Below, piece by piece: positions 1 to 11,301 of a stretch of DNA of 64,000 nt. This DNA comes from Gnetum montanum. Lineage: Eukaryota > Streptophyta > Gnetopsida > Gnetales > Gnetaceae. A program made the position numbers and the translations under genes. The stretch spans positions 240,159 through 304,158 of the forward strand of contig MNCI01016379.1 in assembly GCA_015680685.1 (NCBI GenBank), given 5' to 3'. A model generated the notes under the pieces. The model saw only the letters and a list, made by a program, of their open reading frames with translations. It was not told the origin of the DNA and ran no database searches. The first letter of the stretch is position 1. Every line of letters starts with the position of its first letter.

Positions 1-599
1 TGTGAAAGAAAGTTGGTTGCCAATTTTAGGCCTTGGAAGGCCATGTGATAGTTTAAGGCCATTCCAGGCCATGTTGTAGTTTAAGGTCATTTTAGGCCAT
101 GTTGTGCTCTTTTTTTTTTCTTTCTTTTTCTTTTTGTTTTATTTTGATTTTTTCTAAATGAAAGCATAACTAATGTAAGAAGTAATCATACCACAAATTG
201 AAACTATACAGATCAAAAAGGGCTAAAGAAAAATCAAAGGAGAAAGCAAGTTAGGGACATGCCCTAATCGCATAGATGTTTCCTAACCCGATGTGGGTTA
301 GGTGATGCATAAGGCCTGGAAGACACAAAGTGATACTCTCTTAGGCCATCATCTACCATCAAAAAAGGTAATTCTATGCATATAGTTTCCTCATGTGGAT
401 TTTTTGTTTTGCTTAGTTCATCCGCTAAACAACATTGATTTTCATTGCAAATAGGTGGTATGTCTTCGACCCTTTGACCCTTGCTCAGTGTCTACATTTT
501 TGATGGCCTAAGGGGCTATGTTGTCACCAAAGATCACCACTTCTCCACCCTCATAAGGTAAGTGGATCTCTTGGTGGATTGGTGAAGAGATAGCCCTTA
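1..599 (-). mobile_element. Element C: spacer downstream of protease, cut by window edge
   Basis: This is the 3'-ward (minus-strand) continuation of element C after its protease. Positions 1-95 hold repeated units of the type TTTAAGGCCAT...GGCCATG, followed by a T-rich tract. The same arrangement occurs at 51850-52300 in element B, also just downstream of protease, including a shared phrase about 'cctaatc...ttagg' near 260-300 and 52230-52260. No reading frame of note is seen. The element continues off the left edge, so its RT and integrase are not visible. Confidence 0.7.
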
Positions 600-1231
600 G
601 TTGGGCTAACCAAGATCTCCCTAGGATTAAGTTGAATTCATGCATCTCCTCAACCATGATGAACTATGCATTAGTGGGGAACTGCTCCCTTACCACAAAA
701 TCAATCGTGACTGTTCCCTTGACAACCACATGTGCTCCATTGAAAGACTTTAAACAGGTTGTTGTTGTTGGCCTAATTTGATCCACTGGGCCAAGCTTAT
801 CAACAACAGGGAACGAGATAATGTTGGTTGTTGCCCCATCATTGATGTGCACTCTACGAATCTTGTATTGACCAACAAGAATTATTATGAACATGGGTGC
901 AATAGTTACTTAACCCTTCTCAAGGTTAGCTTTTATGGATTCATCATGAAAGGTTAAAAGTGTTGGCCTTGGTTCTTTGGTTATAGGCGGAAGCATTACA
1001 ACATGGATAGCCTTTTCGTCTATTAGCATGTCTTCCTTAATAGGAATGGATGCCAACATGTGAACCAAAGCCTCACGATACATGGAAGAAGTCATAATTA
1101 AATCATATAGGCTGAAAGTTGTATTCTTTTGTTTTAGAGCCTTCTTGACCTATGCGAGTGCATCTAGAAAATCTTGTCCACCATCTGGTTGTTTGGTGAT
1201 CTTTATTTCCTCCACACACCCTAAGAGATGG
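600..1231 (-). pseudogene. Element C protease region (Ty3/gypsy aspartic protease), decayed
   Basis: Minus-strand frames at 910-1095 and 664-894 form the gag-protease linker and the retropepsin. The catalytic segment reads VHINDGATTNIIS, where gypsy proteases have a V-x-I-D-x-G-S/A-x-x-N-I motif. Here the Asp is Asn followed by Asp, so activity is doubtful. The equivalent segment in element B (WMHIDDGAIMNVIS, near 52790) keeps the Asp. The frames are interrupted by stops. The block is separated from its gag by a solo LTR at 1232-3725, so gag and protease were once contiguous. Confidence 0.75.
1227..1231. repeat. Target-site duplication GATGG, left copy of family A solo LTR
   Basis: GATGG here and at 3726-3730 flank the solo LTR exactly. 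Five bases is the duplication length usual for LTR retrotransposon integration. Confidence 0.85.
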
Positions 1232-1725
1232 TGTTGGCAACCATTTGGGACGTGACTGCCAACGAGTGTCCTCGAATAGGATTTAGGTGCTTGCTGGTCT
1301 CTGGCAACACCAAGGCCCAGATACCTCCAAATAAACTCAGTAGTTAATGTGAGTATGTGTGTGTGTTGTTGCGGCGTGCGGTTGTGAGAAATGTAACAAT
1401 TGCATTGTGTGTGAACTACAAATGACTTACTTTAAAGAGATTCAGCCAACTTTGCCAAGTACTGTGATGTTGAAAATTTCCTATTTTGTTCAACTGCTTA
1501 GTCTACATGATCCTTATAATACCTACTTGTAACAAATAAAATTTTGTAGAAACATTTGAGCACAACTCTGCAATCTACTCCTAATTTTCCCCATAGAAAG
1601 AGATAGTTCCACAAGAAAACTAGAAATAGAGCAAGATTCGATGGAAATAAGCAGAAAAGAAAAGAAAGCAGATTTGTGTAGACCTCAAATATTTAAACAA
1701 GGTAAAATGACACAAGTAAACACTT

Positions 1726-2145
1726 NNNNNNNNNNNNNNNNNNNNNNNNNNNNNNNNNNNNNNNNNNNNNNNNNNNNNNNNNNNNNNNNNNNNNNNNNNN
1801 NNNNNNNNNNNNNNNNNNNNNNNNNNNNNNNNNNNNNNNNNNNNNNNNNNNNNNNNNNNNNNNNNNNNNNNNNNNNNNNNNNNNNNNNNNNNNNNNNNNN
1901 NNNNNNNNNNNNNNNNNNNNNNNNNNNNNNNNNNNNNNNNNNNNNNNNNNNNNNNNNNNNNNNNNNNNNNNNNNNNNNNNNNNNNNNNNNNNNNNNNNNN
2001 NNNNNNNNNNNNNNNNNNNNNNNNNNNNNNNNNNNNNNNNNNNNNNNNNNNNNNNNNNNNNNNNNNNNNNNNNNNNNNNNNNNNNNNNNNNNNNNNNNNN
2101 NNNNNNNNNNNNNNNNNNNNNNNNNNNNNNNNNNNNNNNNNNNNN
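1726..2145. other. Assembly gap (420 N) inside the solo LTR
   Basis: Run of N just downstream of the TATA box, next to a C-rich tract (2148-2180). Protein-like frames across it are artefacts of the N run. Confidence 0.99.
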
Positions 2146-2187
2146 ACTCCTCCCCCACCCCCCCCACACCCCTCCCCCCCTTGAAGC

Positions 2188-2196
2188 CTTTTTATA
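2188..2196 (-). promoter_or_regulatory. TATA box of family A solo LTR
   Basis: The minus strand reads CCTATAAAAAGGCTTCAAGG. It matches the TATA context of element A (CACTATAAAAAGATCTTCAA at 39305). A motif AGTTAGGTGAGATATT lies about 45 bp upstream on the minus strand (2234-2249). Confidence 0.7.
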
Positions 2197-2579
2197 GGAT
2201 TCCAAGGTAGGTAGGGAAGTTACATGTTTAAAAATATCTCACCTAACTTCTCTCCCAAGTAACTTGACTAACCAATTAGAAAATTGCTTGTCCAACAAGC
2301 TAGGAGAAAGTTATGTAGTTAGGGAGTTAGGAAGTTATGCATAAAATTAGGAGAATTTTATGCTAACATTAATGTAATGTAACATTTAAATGGGATAATT
2401 AATATTGCAAATTTATAATGGGTAGTAATAATATTTGTTATGACTTGGGATAATTGAAGGCAAGTCTCTAAATCAAGGCTTCATATAATGAGTACTTCAT
2501 GTTATGGATATATATATATATTATTGGTTAATTTATATTCCATTTTAAGCAGCAGAAGTAATTGAATAATTTTTGGTAA

Positions 2580-3480
2580 AAGCGGCGAAATGATTCTTCT
2601 TGTCTTCCCTGTAAATTGCGTGGAGGTTTCATCACAGTTCCAGGGCAACGGTCTTTCTCTTATTTCTGCCCAGAACCTGCAAGAACCGACATGTGTTTGA
2701 AGCAAGATTCAAAATGTAGCATCATCCAAAACCACAGATTCAAACTGCCTCCGCACAATAAGGCCCTGCAAAATTGTAATCGACGATCACTGCGGGGGAA
2801 GTCTCTGCAACTGCAATCTGACTCTACCATCGTGTGTTGGAGAAGAAAGGGGTTTTTTTTGGATAACGTTGTGCTGAACATACTATTTTAAACAGAGGGT
2901 TTCGGTTACCAGAGATTTTTTGTTTTGCCCCCAAATTGACTTAGGGCTTCCTGCGTTTTTGTTTGAAAATTTTCCCTTGAATCTTTACCACCATTGCCAT
3001 TGATTGTAGAACCAAGGGCTGACGTTTTATGGATTTGCATTTGCCGAAACCACCTGCAGAAACCTTCAGAATCGTTGCAGCCACACCACCAAAATCGTAA
3101 CAACATATCCTACGTTAGATGTTTCATGTGCCAGGCTGAATGTCGTGCGACAGTTTGTATGGGGTTTCTGTGCACCTTGAGATCGCCTCCAACGTTTTGT
3201 TCTTGTTTTGAACCAGTAAATCAGGAACGTCAACAGCTGCGGCGGTGTAGAGCGATGGCTGCGGTGATGTTTGTTAGCTTGGCCGTGATTTTACGGTGGC
3301 CATGTATTTTCCAGTAACACCGTAGTCTTCTTTTCCCTTCACTGATGCTGCATAATTTTTCAAAACATTCGAGGCATTGCTGATTTTTGTTTAATTCCTG
3401 TTTTACATGAAATTTCAAATGTTGTCTTAAGGATACGACCGAATTTAACAACCGGGACCTACAACTTTGTGCCTTCCACA
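2580..3480. other. GC-richer, CpG-containing cargo in U3 of the solo LTR, not recognised
   Basis: This block is visibly richer in G, C and CpG than its surroundings. It holds several open frames of 66-107 codons on both strands (2616-2891 +, 2994-3317 +, 2660-2881 -, 2906-3106 -, 3230-3481 -). None resembles a protein family I know. It occupies the place where element A LTRs carry their condensin fragment. It may be a captured host segment (UTR, exon or promoter), but that rests only on composition and position. Confidence 0.45.
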
Positions 3481-3725
3481 TAAATAATATACTCCCTTCC
3501 TTACTAATTTTACTATCCTCTGATCTTTGACAAGGGAATAATTCGGCACTTTTATCTTATACCCAAAAGGCTTCAACATCAAAATTTTTTTACCAGTGAA
3601 TCAATCTTAAAAAAAAAACCCATCAACCTTCAACACTAAAGTTGTAATTTACTTACAACCATAGATTCCTCCAATTTTCAATAAAATATTTTAACTGTTC
3701 CATGGAATGGCCAAATGTGCCAACA

Positions 3726-3730
3726 GATGG
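3726..3730. repeat. Target-site duplication GATGG, right copy of family A solo LTR
   Basis: Perfect partner of 1227-1231. Confidence 0.85.
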
Positions 3731-6460
3731 ATTTCTCAAGGAGGAGGAGACTTGGGTTTTGGTTGGGTAGTGGGCTTGTGAGCCTCAGTAGTTGCTTGTT
3801 GTGTGTGCATGTCTGTGTTGGTGACTTTAGGTGATGGGACCATGGGAATTGCTAACAGGGGGTAGGCTTAGGAGGACCTAGTTTAACATGTTTCTCAACC
3901 ATCTTATTAGCCATATGCTTATCATGTTTCCTCAAATGGGAAGGTTGTGATCCATTCCCAACCACTAGACTCTGGGTAGATGGGGGGTTCATACGTTTTG
4001 ACACCCTTATGAAAAAAGGTGTTTGGGTCATTGCTAGAATGTGCTACGAGACCCTAACCATGAAAGGTGTCATGGGCATCCAAGGTGGTGCCTTGATGAT
4101 GAAGGGGGCCTGTGGCCTAATTGACATTGAGGCTTCAATGCCATCAGAGGTTAAATGGACCACAAACGGTTCTTGTATTGGTTTTGCATCATCATCAACA
4201 TTGATAGCATTAATGATGTATCCTACACTGCTACATTTAATGGATCCTTATAGACATTCATAGATTAGTTCTCCAGCTAAATAGGATTACTTTCATCAAG
4301 GACCAGCTTGCCTTGATCGATCATGCATTGGATATCATCTTTTAATGCTAGGTAGTAATCTGTGTCATGGTCGTGCAACTTATGGTAGTTGTAGAATCTG
4401 TCCAACCTAAAATTTTTAGGTACCAGAGGTGCATTGGACATAGTTGTAGAGGGGTCTCGAAGGATCTCGCAATACCTCTTGTGGAATTTGCAAGCATCCT
4501 TTGACATTTTCTTGTGTTGAATGCACCCAACTCTAAGCAGTTGATCTACAAGTTTTGATAGCTTAATTGGCAAAGAGGTATATTTTGAGTGATTCTTGCA
4601 CTCAAAGTTTATCCTTAGTGGAGCTTGCCCCATGGCCATTGATGATGTGGGTTGGTTGGTTCCCACGTTGTCAGAGCCCAATGTTTTGTTGGTGTTGCCT
4701 AGGGCCTTAGGTGCCTTAGCCATCTGCTTCTTGTTGTTGGGCTTGGCTTCATCAACCATAGCAGCCACAGTGGTTGTCGTGGCTTTCCCCTTTTCCTTGT
4801 CTCTCTTTGCATGTGCATTCTTGTAGGCTATGTAAGCCAAGTCCTTTTTGGTCTTTGCTACATCTTGTATGCTCTTTGTTTGAGTGAAAGCTTGGCTAAG
4901 GGAGCGTAGGGCTAAATAGTATAGCTTTGATTTAATGAAATCATTCAATACACCTTTAAAAATGGCTAGTAAGTGGGTTTTAGCAATGGACTCATGAATC
5001 TCATTTAGAGAGGTGCTCCATCATTGTATGAATTTTTGTACTGGCTCTAATGCTTTTTGCTTAATGTTCATGAGCTGATCTAGCGTGGCCTTCGGCTTCA
5101 AGTTGTACTTGAAGCAGGTTACAAACTAGCTTAACAACTCTTCTAGAGTTAAAATGGAAGCTTGAGGAAGTGCGTGATACTAATCTAAAGCTTTGCCAGT
5201 CAAAGACATGGAAAAGACATAAATAACTGCATGTGGCCACACTTGCAATAATAAGAAATCGAAATGGAATGTGACTAAGTAGGCATTTGGGTCACCCTCA
5301 CCATTGTATTTCATGAATTGGGGAAGTTGCACCCCAAAAGGTAGTGTGAGTGGAGGAAAAATGGGGTTAATAGGATCATCCTGATAGAAGTCCATTACAT
5401 GGACTATCTCTAAGTTGGCTACTTTAAGCTACCTAACCTCCTCATTGGGGGTTTGGATAAGCTAGAACACTTGGTCCAGACTCGAGGATGTTGTAGAAGT
5501 TTGCATTGGTTGTATTGTTGGTGGGGTCGTCAGAGCGGCTACTGTTGGTGGCATTGTTGGAGTAGCCCATAGCCCTGTAGTTAGTTGTGCCACATGTGAT
5601 GCTTGGTACATTTATAGCTACATGTGTTGTAGCATCTAGGATAATTAAATAGTAGAAAAAGAGGTCACTGCCCACCACACAGTTGAGGTTGGAGCTATTA
5701 CTAGTGGTGGAACTAATATGGCTGGAATGATAGGAATATGACTCATTTGTGGCTGTGATATGGGCATGGTGTGCACATATGGTAGCATTGGTGTCATAGG
5801 CACTAGCTGTAAGGAGTAAACAAACTATGAGAAAATGACAAAGGGAGCAAGGGCAAAAGGTCTTGTGCTTTGTTGCATAGACAGGATTGGGTGGCTAGTT
5901 ACTGTTGGCAAAATTTTACGCTGGGGAAGTGTCATGGCTATCTCAAAGGAGGTAGAAGATTGTGATTGGTGTGGAAGGAATACAGAGGTAGACTATGAGG
6001 CTAGGACATAAGGTGGGACGCCAGTGTCAAAATGAGACTCAAATTCCTCCTACCCATCTTATGGGGGTTCATCATAGTTGGACATCGAGTCTTGCTCTTT
6101 TAGCCCATTCATCTAGATATGTTAATCCAAAATCCATTTGAAAGATTCGATAAGTGGTATAACCATGCCAGGGGTAGGAAAGAACTCTCTCTTGTTTCGA
6201 TGAATAATTTCGAAACTATGCTTTTCTTCTATTTCCTAGTGGTCCAATGGTAGGCCCGCATGAACCTTTGCACATAAAAAGTTGTATTGTTAATCATCAA
6301 GTACCGTGTGTTCGGGAGACTAGTGTTGTAGTCTAATAGACTGCCATTGTGGCCACACCAGGCTAAGGGGTTGCTCGATGTCTACCACATGTTGCATGGG
6401 ATGAGCTACCTCCAAGATCAAGGTGGTAGCTAAGGTGTTAAGAAAGTTCATTTTCACTTA
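3731..6460 (-). pseudogene. Element C gag (Tat-like Ty3/gypsy capsid polyprotein), broken
   Basis: Minus-strand gag begins near 6455 (MNFLNTLATTLILEVAHP) and runs toward the solo LTR. The capsid core lies at 5180-5395 and includes FMKYNGEGDPNAYLVTF and SLTGKALD, the retrotransposon gag pattern. A long open frame at 4277-4948 starts NDFIKSKLYYLALRSL and contains a basic/Ala-rich linker and a C-terminal part with DHDTDYYLALKDDIQCMIDQG. Element B has the same order with NNFIKSNLYYL near 54400. Several stops and frameshifts break the gene. The product would form the particle that packages element RNA. It is not expressible as one protein. Confidence 0.8.
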
Positions 6461-6860
6461 AGTATAGAAGATTTGAGATAAAATGGCTAAGTGTGAAAAC
6501 TGGAAAGAAAACATGCCAAAAATGGCTAAGTCTGGAAACATTTAAAAAATGGTTATCTTTGTTGTTACTCTTGTCATGCTTTAAGGCACTGTTATGCTCA
6601 CAGGGTGTCACACTCTATAGAACACTTGGAGCTTGACATAGTAGACAGTTTGGGCTTTTTATCCTATGGGGTTCTAGGGGAACCATCAATTGGGACCAAT
6701 CTACACCAGCTAGAATGTAGATAACTCTTGCGTTGGCCTATGATCTAGCTACTACCATGGTAGGTCCATAGGGATGTTACATCTATGCTAGCTTGCTACT
6801 AGTAGCAGGGGTATAGAAAGCATGTGGGACTACCCATGGCACATAAAAGGAATTGGAAGG
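6461..6860 (-). mobile_element. Element C 5' leader
   Basis: About 400 bp between the primer site and gag. No coding signal; non-coding leader by position. Confidence 0.6.
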
Positions 6861-6880
6861 CCCTCCTTCTAGCACCAAAA
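6861..6880 (-). promoter_or_regulatory. Primer-binding site of element C
   Basis: The minus strand reads TTTTGGTGCTAGAAGGAGGG directly after the 5' LTR. Elements A (TTTTGGCACTAGAAGGAGGG) and B (TTTTAGTGATAGAAGGAGGG) carry the same site in the same place. The tRNA identity is not assigned here. Confidence 0.75.
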
Positions 6881-6882
6881 AC

Positions 6883-8726
6883 TATGGCATCTAAAAACAT
6901 CAGTGGGTGGAACACTAAGAGGTCATTGGGCATATAGCTTAACCCTGAGTTTGTGGGAGAGCCGTGTTAGAGAAAATGAAAATGGGATGCCGTGAATGGT
7001 CTAGTTGATCAGAAAAGGACTTACATGGTGTAAAAATAACCATTTGCAAAAGTTTAAAAATAGTATTTTGAATTAAGAAAACATACATGTTAGTAGTGGA
7101 AAACATAGGAAATTATCAAATGTTGAAGGAAAATGAAATGAAAGTTCAAGTGAAGAAATACACCACCCCAAGATTGGGGAATGTGACTCTTGAATAATCA
7201 ATGTGTGAAATTGGTATGCAGTGTCAGACAGGTGTAACATGGCAGCGTGGTAGTGTGGTCATAGTCTCTGGGATGTTGTGGACATGGTGCTGGTAGTTGC
7301 AAAAGAGGCTAAACCTATTGGGCTTACAGTTGTCATGCTATGTGGGTGCTAAAAAGACTGGGTCATGGTACTCAGCTAGGTATCATACTTGGGTTCTTAA
7401 GTGCGAAAGTGATAAAGATGCTAAGAGTGCTCTAATGCTTGATGCTTGGAGTAATTTGCCAATCATCAACCAACAACTAAAATGCTGATTATCGAGGTAT
7501 TTATAGGTCTATTGTTGATGTGAGATGTTGACTAGATGCCACGTGGCTTGGGTCCCACGTAGCATGGGTGTGAACAAGTCACGTTAACATGTTACACTCA
7601 AAGTGTTAAGCTCTGAGTGTTACACTCAAAGTATAATGCTCTTTAGGATAGAAATGAGAATTGAGAATTTGCCAAACTATGAACACACCACTTGGAATGC
7701 ATGTGCCAAAGTCTAAGATACTACCATATACCTACAAAAAATGCCAAAACAAATGCAACTTGGAGTCTACACTTTGGGACTACGTCTTACCCCTCTTCCA
7801 AGTAGGGTCAAGTGTAGGGACAATTTTGGGGATTAATAGGGGGTGCAAAAATAAAGAAAAATGCTAATCTTGGTCACTGGAGGGACATCAAAGCTAAAAT
7901 AAAGGTTGATGCTGAGTTTTGGGAGCTTTTGGAGGCATTTAGAGGCATTTCACAAGTTTCATGTTGTCTACATTACACAGTGTGATGAAGCATAGCGTGA
8001 ACACTTATAAAATTTTTGCAGATTTTGGCTTGTCATGCTATCTATGCTATGCAGCTTAGTAGAGTGTACCACCAACATTTTGATGAATTTTGCCAAAATT
8101 TGCAATGTTTCTTCATGCCACACTAACCACATTCTAGTGGTGAAGTAGGATAGGTATCTTTGGTAGTCAAAAAATTGCCAAATGCATCTTCCATGTTTAG
8201 ATAGCTTGACAGACTTCTTGTTCAACACTTAGAAAAATTTGGGCCTTGAAACCTGTGTTACACTATCTACGCTATGCAATGTAGTAGAGCATGATAGGTC
8301 CAAAAAATAGAAAGTTTGCCAAACTATTTTGTCTGTCCTGAGCATTTTTAACAACTCCTAGCTTGGTACTTGGGTGGACAAGCAATCGGGACATGTGTCA
8401 AGCTAGACGAGCTAAAGAGCATAGCAAGCTTGATAGCCCAAGAGATAGAAAATTTGCTAAACTATTTGGTCCATCCCAAGTGATCCTTGATTGCTTCTGG
8501 CTTGACATTTGTACAAACTAGCCTTGGAAGCATGTGCTACATTAGCTGTGCTGGGGAGCGTAGTAGGTAGACTTAGAAAAATTTTGCAAATAGAGGACTC
8601 CCAGTGTGTTACGTTGTCTATGCTACACAATGTGACACTAGACTTAGAGAAAAATTTTGTCCAAGTTTTGACACCACTATAGAATCTGCCATTGAACTAC
8701 AGAAGCCCAAAATTAGTGGTGTTTCA
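6883..8726 (-). mobile_element. Element C 5' LTR (1.84 kb, minus orientation)
   Basis: Bounded on the right by AGTGGTGTTTCA (minus strand TGAAACACCACT), which matches the outer edge of the element B LTRs (GGTGGTGTTTCA at 57879 and 20753). On the left it ends beside the primer site with TATGGCAT, matching TATAGCAC in B. The interior shows only scattered similarity to B. It contains several degenerate copies of a phrase like CTATCTATGCTATGCAGCTTAGTAG (near 8030, 8260, 8540, 8605). The partner LTR lies off the left edge. Confidence 0.75.
7497..7506 (-). promoter_or_regulatory. Candidate TATA box of element C LTR
   Basis: The minus strand reads CTATAAATACCTCG, about 620 bp from the LTR/primer-site boundary and placed as for an LTR U3/R transition. 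Confidence 0.5.
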
Positions 8727-9454
8727 CAAGGTTTTATTCACCTGAACTAAGATGTACTCAACTATGTCCTTTAGATAAATAGTAGATCCATCAATCAACA
8801 TAAATAGTAATATTAGTTGGCTTAATATGATCATAGTCCAAAGATTGATGAATTTAATATGGCATAATGTTCACACTTGCATCGAAGCCCATAAGAGCAT
8901 GATGAAATTTTATATTTTTTTATCATGCAAGCTATTGTTGGATTTCTAGAATCCTTGGCTTTTTAAGTATTCTTGCTTTTAGAATATTGGTAATATTCTC
9001 AACCAAATTTACATGTTTATAGGAATTTTTATCTTTTTCTTCATAGAACATAACTCTAAATATATTATGTATTTTTGAGCATTTTGGCTCTAAACATTGA
9101 AGAATTTATACTTACATCTTTAAATAGATCTTTTAATTACTTATCTTGTAAAATATTATCTTCTTCTAGCCTATGAGAAAATTGTAACAACTAGTATCTT
9201 TGAATGCTTTGATTAGCATCTTTCTCATTATACTTTATACTTGATAATGATTGGATGGTATGTCATGCTTTGGTTATGCTATTCATTAGTTAGATATTTC
9301 TAGTGTTATATATTTTTATACTTATTAGCATTTTAAATTTTTATGCATTACTTTAGTTATGTATCTTTTACTATTATTATTATGCATTATTATTTTCTAG
9401 CTGATGTGCACTAACTTAGTAGATGAGTTTTAGTAGATTTTTATGGAGGCTATG
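8727..9454 (-). pseudogene. Element H: Athila-like gag-protease fragment
   Basis: The minus strand at 8857-8883 encodes DASVNIMPY, followed by an N-x-T-x-V-like segment and, in another frame, DGSTIYLKDIVEYILVQVNK. This is the Athila/Tat-type retropepsin pattern (D-L-G-A-S-V-N-x-M-P-Y ... D-R-S-x-x-x-P-x-G-x-x-E-D-V-L-V). Upstream (8900-9000) is a DPGSFTIPC-like remnant. Element C inserted within this protease at 8726/8727, and the LTR of element F starts at 9455. Beyond 9000 only AT-rich, stop-filled sequence is seen. Confidence 0.6.
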
Positions 9455-9939
9455 TGTAACGTCTCATCCCTTGTTAAGGGTGGAAACATATTTTAAAATG
9501 TAATTAAATTTTAAATTAAGGGGTACCTCATTATGAGGAGTTACAATTATTCATGTATTCTTTGGAAATGGATTTGACCTATGCCATTTAAGGCTAGGTT
9601 TAGAGGTTGTTTTGGCATGGAGTTATGGAGCCTAGAAAGGCAAGTAATAGGAGCAAGGTGAGGTTGGATAAGAAAGGACTAATCACTCCTTTGGTTGGAC
9701 AACCTAATCATGGTGGTAGTGCTAGATTTCCTCTAAGGTCAAGTGGCATGGGAAGATAACCTAGAGGATGTTATAGTACTCTCTTTTATTTTTTCTTTTC
9801 TATTCTGAGTACCAATTATTCATTTACCAGTTAATTCATTATTTAGTATTTTATGATGTTTCCATTGTATTACTTAAGAATGGGAAGAATTAAGCAATGA
9901 ACAATCGTGTTTTATGACATCTGAGAATGGGATGCTATA
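9455..9939 (+). mobile_element. Element F 5' LTR (chromovirus type, 485 bp)
   Basis: Starts TGTAACGTCTCATCCC, a start typical of Tekay/Del-like LTRs, and is followed by a Met-tRNA-like primer site. It is related to the LTRs of element E: CTAATCATGGTGGTAGTGCT and the TCTTTTATTTTTTCTTTTCT tract align with 28550 and 28660. The terminal CA is decayed to TA. No 3' partner is in the window, which fits with its body being element D and its 3' LTR lying beyond the right edge. Confidence 0.65.
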
Positions 9940-9942
9940 CTA

Positions 9943-9956
9943 TGGTATAAGTATGA
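9943..9956 (+). promoter_or_regulatory. Decayed Met-tRNA-type primer-binding site of element F
   Basis: Reads TGGTATAAGTATGA, against the canonical TGGTATCAGAGC seen intact in element E at 28819. The position after the LTR agrees. Confidence 0.5.
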
Positions 9957-11301
9957 TATGGCATGATTTCTTTTTAAATGTTCACGAGCTTGATATTTTA
10001 GTTTATTAATTTAATTTCTTATGGTATGTGTTGTTTCCTTATGTTCAGGTTTGGACATGCTTCTTATATTATAGGAGGTTACATAGGTTACAAAGATTTT
10101 ATGATAGGGATATTTTATAGTGTTCTAGTTCTTAGAAACTATCTACTTGTGATATGACGGATTTCTCAAGTGTTTCTCCATAAACACTTAACCCTCCTCT
10201 TAATTGGATACTTTGACATCCAATTTTTAGGATGTGGAAGTGCTATTGGATTGAAGGCTTATGATGGTGCATGAAGCTTTATGGGTTAGTGAGAATTGGA
10301 TAGCAAGAGTTTTTCCTAAGTTTTGTGTGTTGTTGAAGATTTGTGCTTTGATTTTGAGGTGAGTAACCTTGGCTCCTTTTTTATTAATTTTGGTTCATAT
10401 ATTTTTATGCATATTCATTATGACTTGGGTACTATTTAATTTATACATATCTATGTAATTTTTTTGGGAAATGGGTTTACCTTGTATGGATAGAATTGTG
10501 TGATTTTTTGTATTAATTTATTCTTTTATTATGCTATAACATTTACACAAATTTTTATTTTGGATTTCTAAGAATTTTATGAGCTTATACTACTAACATT
10601 TTTGGAGCATAAATATTTCTCATTATTTTAATATTTTAATATCATTATATTTGTCTCATCGTAGTATCTTTTGGGTTTCATCCATTTTGTGAGGCTCCTA
10701 GTCTTTGTAGTCTTGAGCATCCTAATGATTTTCTTAAGGTTTGACTCCTCTTATTGTTTCATTGTCTTCTTGATCACTATTTCCTCATTTGTCATGGTAA
10801 TGATGCTTGTTGGGCTTGTTCCTCTTGTTCCTAATGTCTCTTATCAATTGTTACATAATTTCTAGTCTCTTTTTAATCTTTTTCTAAAATATTTATGAAA
10901 CTATGAGTCATGGTATTACTACCATCTTTTACCATGTGATGGGAAGCTATCTTGGATTCCATAATCCAAGCACATTCAAGTTTAAATAACCAAGACAAAT
11001 CCACAATTGAAAGAGAAAGAAAGAAATATTTTATTCTTTCTCAAAGAGATGTGTAACAAGCATAAAGGAAGTAATGAACTCACAAGGATAGACAAGTAAT
11101 TTAGTCAAATCCTCACTTTACTTTCAATGCAAGTAGGTCGTTAATGATGATCACTCACTCACTTTTCCTATCTCTAAAGAATGGTTGTATAATAAGTCTC
11201 TTCATTGAGTCTCTTACTCATATGAGCCTCTATCCTATTCTTCATTGTATTTGGACCTTTTATAATTTTTTCAAATATTGTTTTAGCTTCTCCAATCATT
11301 A
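9957..11301 (+). other. Leader of element F/D, left part
   Basis: AT-rich, no recognisable protein on either strand. By position it is the untranslated leader between the F LTR and the gag of D, interrupted by element G. An open frame at 10671-10865 is hydrophobic low-complexity sequence and is not called as a gene. Confidence 0.4.

Larger units (their letters stand above)
1232..3725 (-). mobile_element. Solo LTR of family A (minus orientation), 2494 bp including an N gap
   Basis: Read on the minus strand it begins TGTTGGCACATTTGGCCATT and ends GGTTGCCAACA. The LTRs of element A begin TGTTGTCACATTAAACCATT and end GGTTGTCAACA. The R-U5 part (1232 to about 1725) aligns with 40000-40465 and 25330-25783, for example the shared stretch TCTAGTTTTCTTGTGGAAC. 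A TATA box sits at the matching place. Flanks carry GATGG on both sides and no internal domain is present, so it is a solo LTR formed by LTR-LTR recombination after insertion into element C. Between its 5' end and the TATA box the sequence is not related to that in element A. Confidence 0.88.

Noticed and set aside
1641-2210. Long open frames spanning runs of N (also at 31182-32068)
   Set aside because: They exist only because N codons are not stops; no sequence supports them.
4596-4826. Hydrophobic plus-strand frame that looks like a membrane protein
   Set aside because: Complement of the Ala/Lys-rich gag linker of element C; shadow frame.
10671-10865. Small hydrophobic plus-strand protein
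   Set aside because: T-rich low-complexity sequence in an element leader; no start context or homology.
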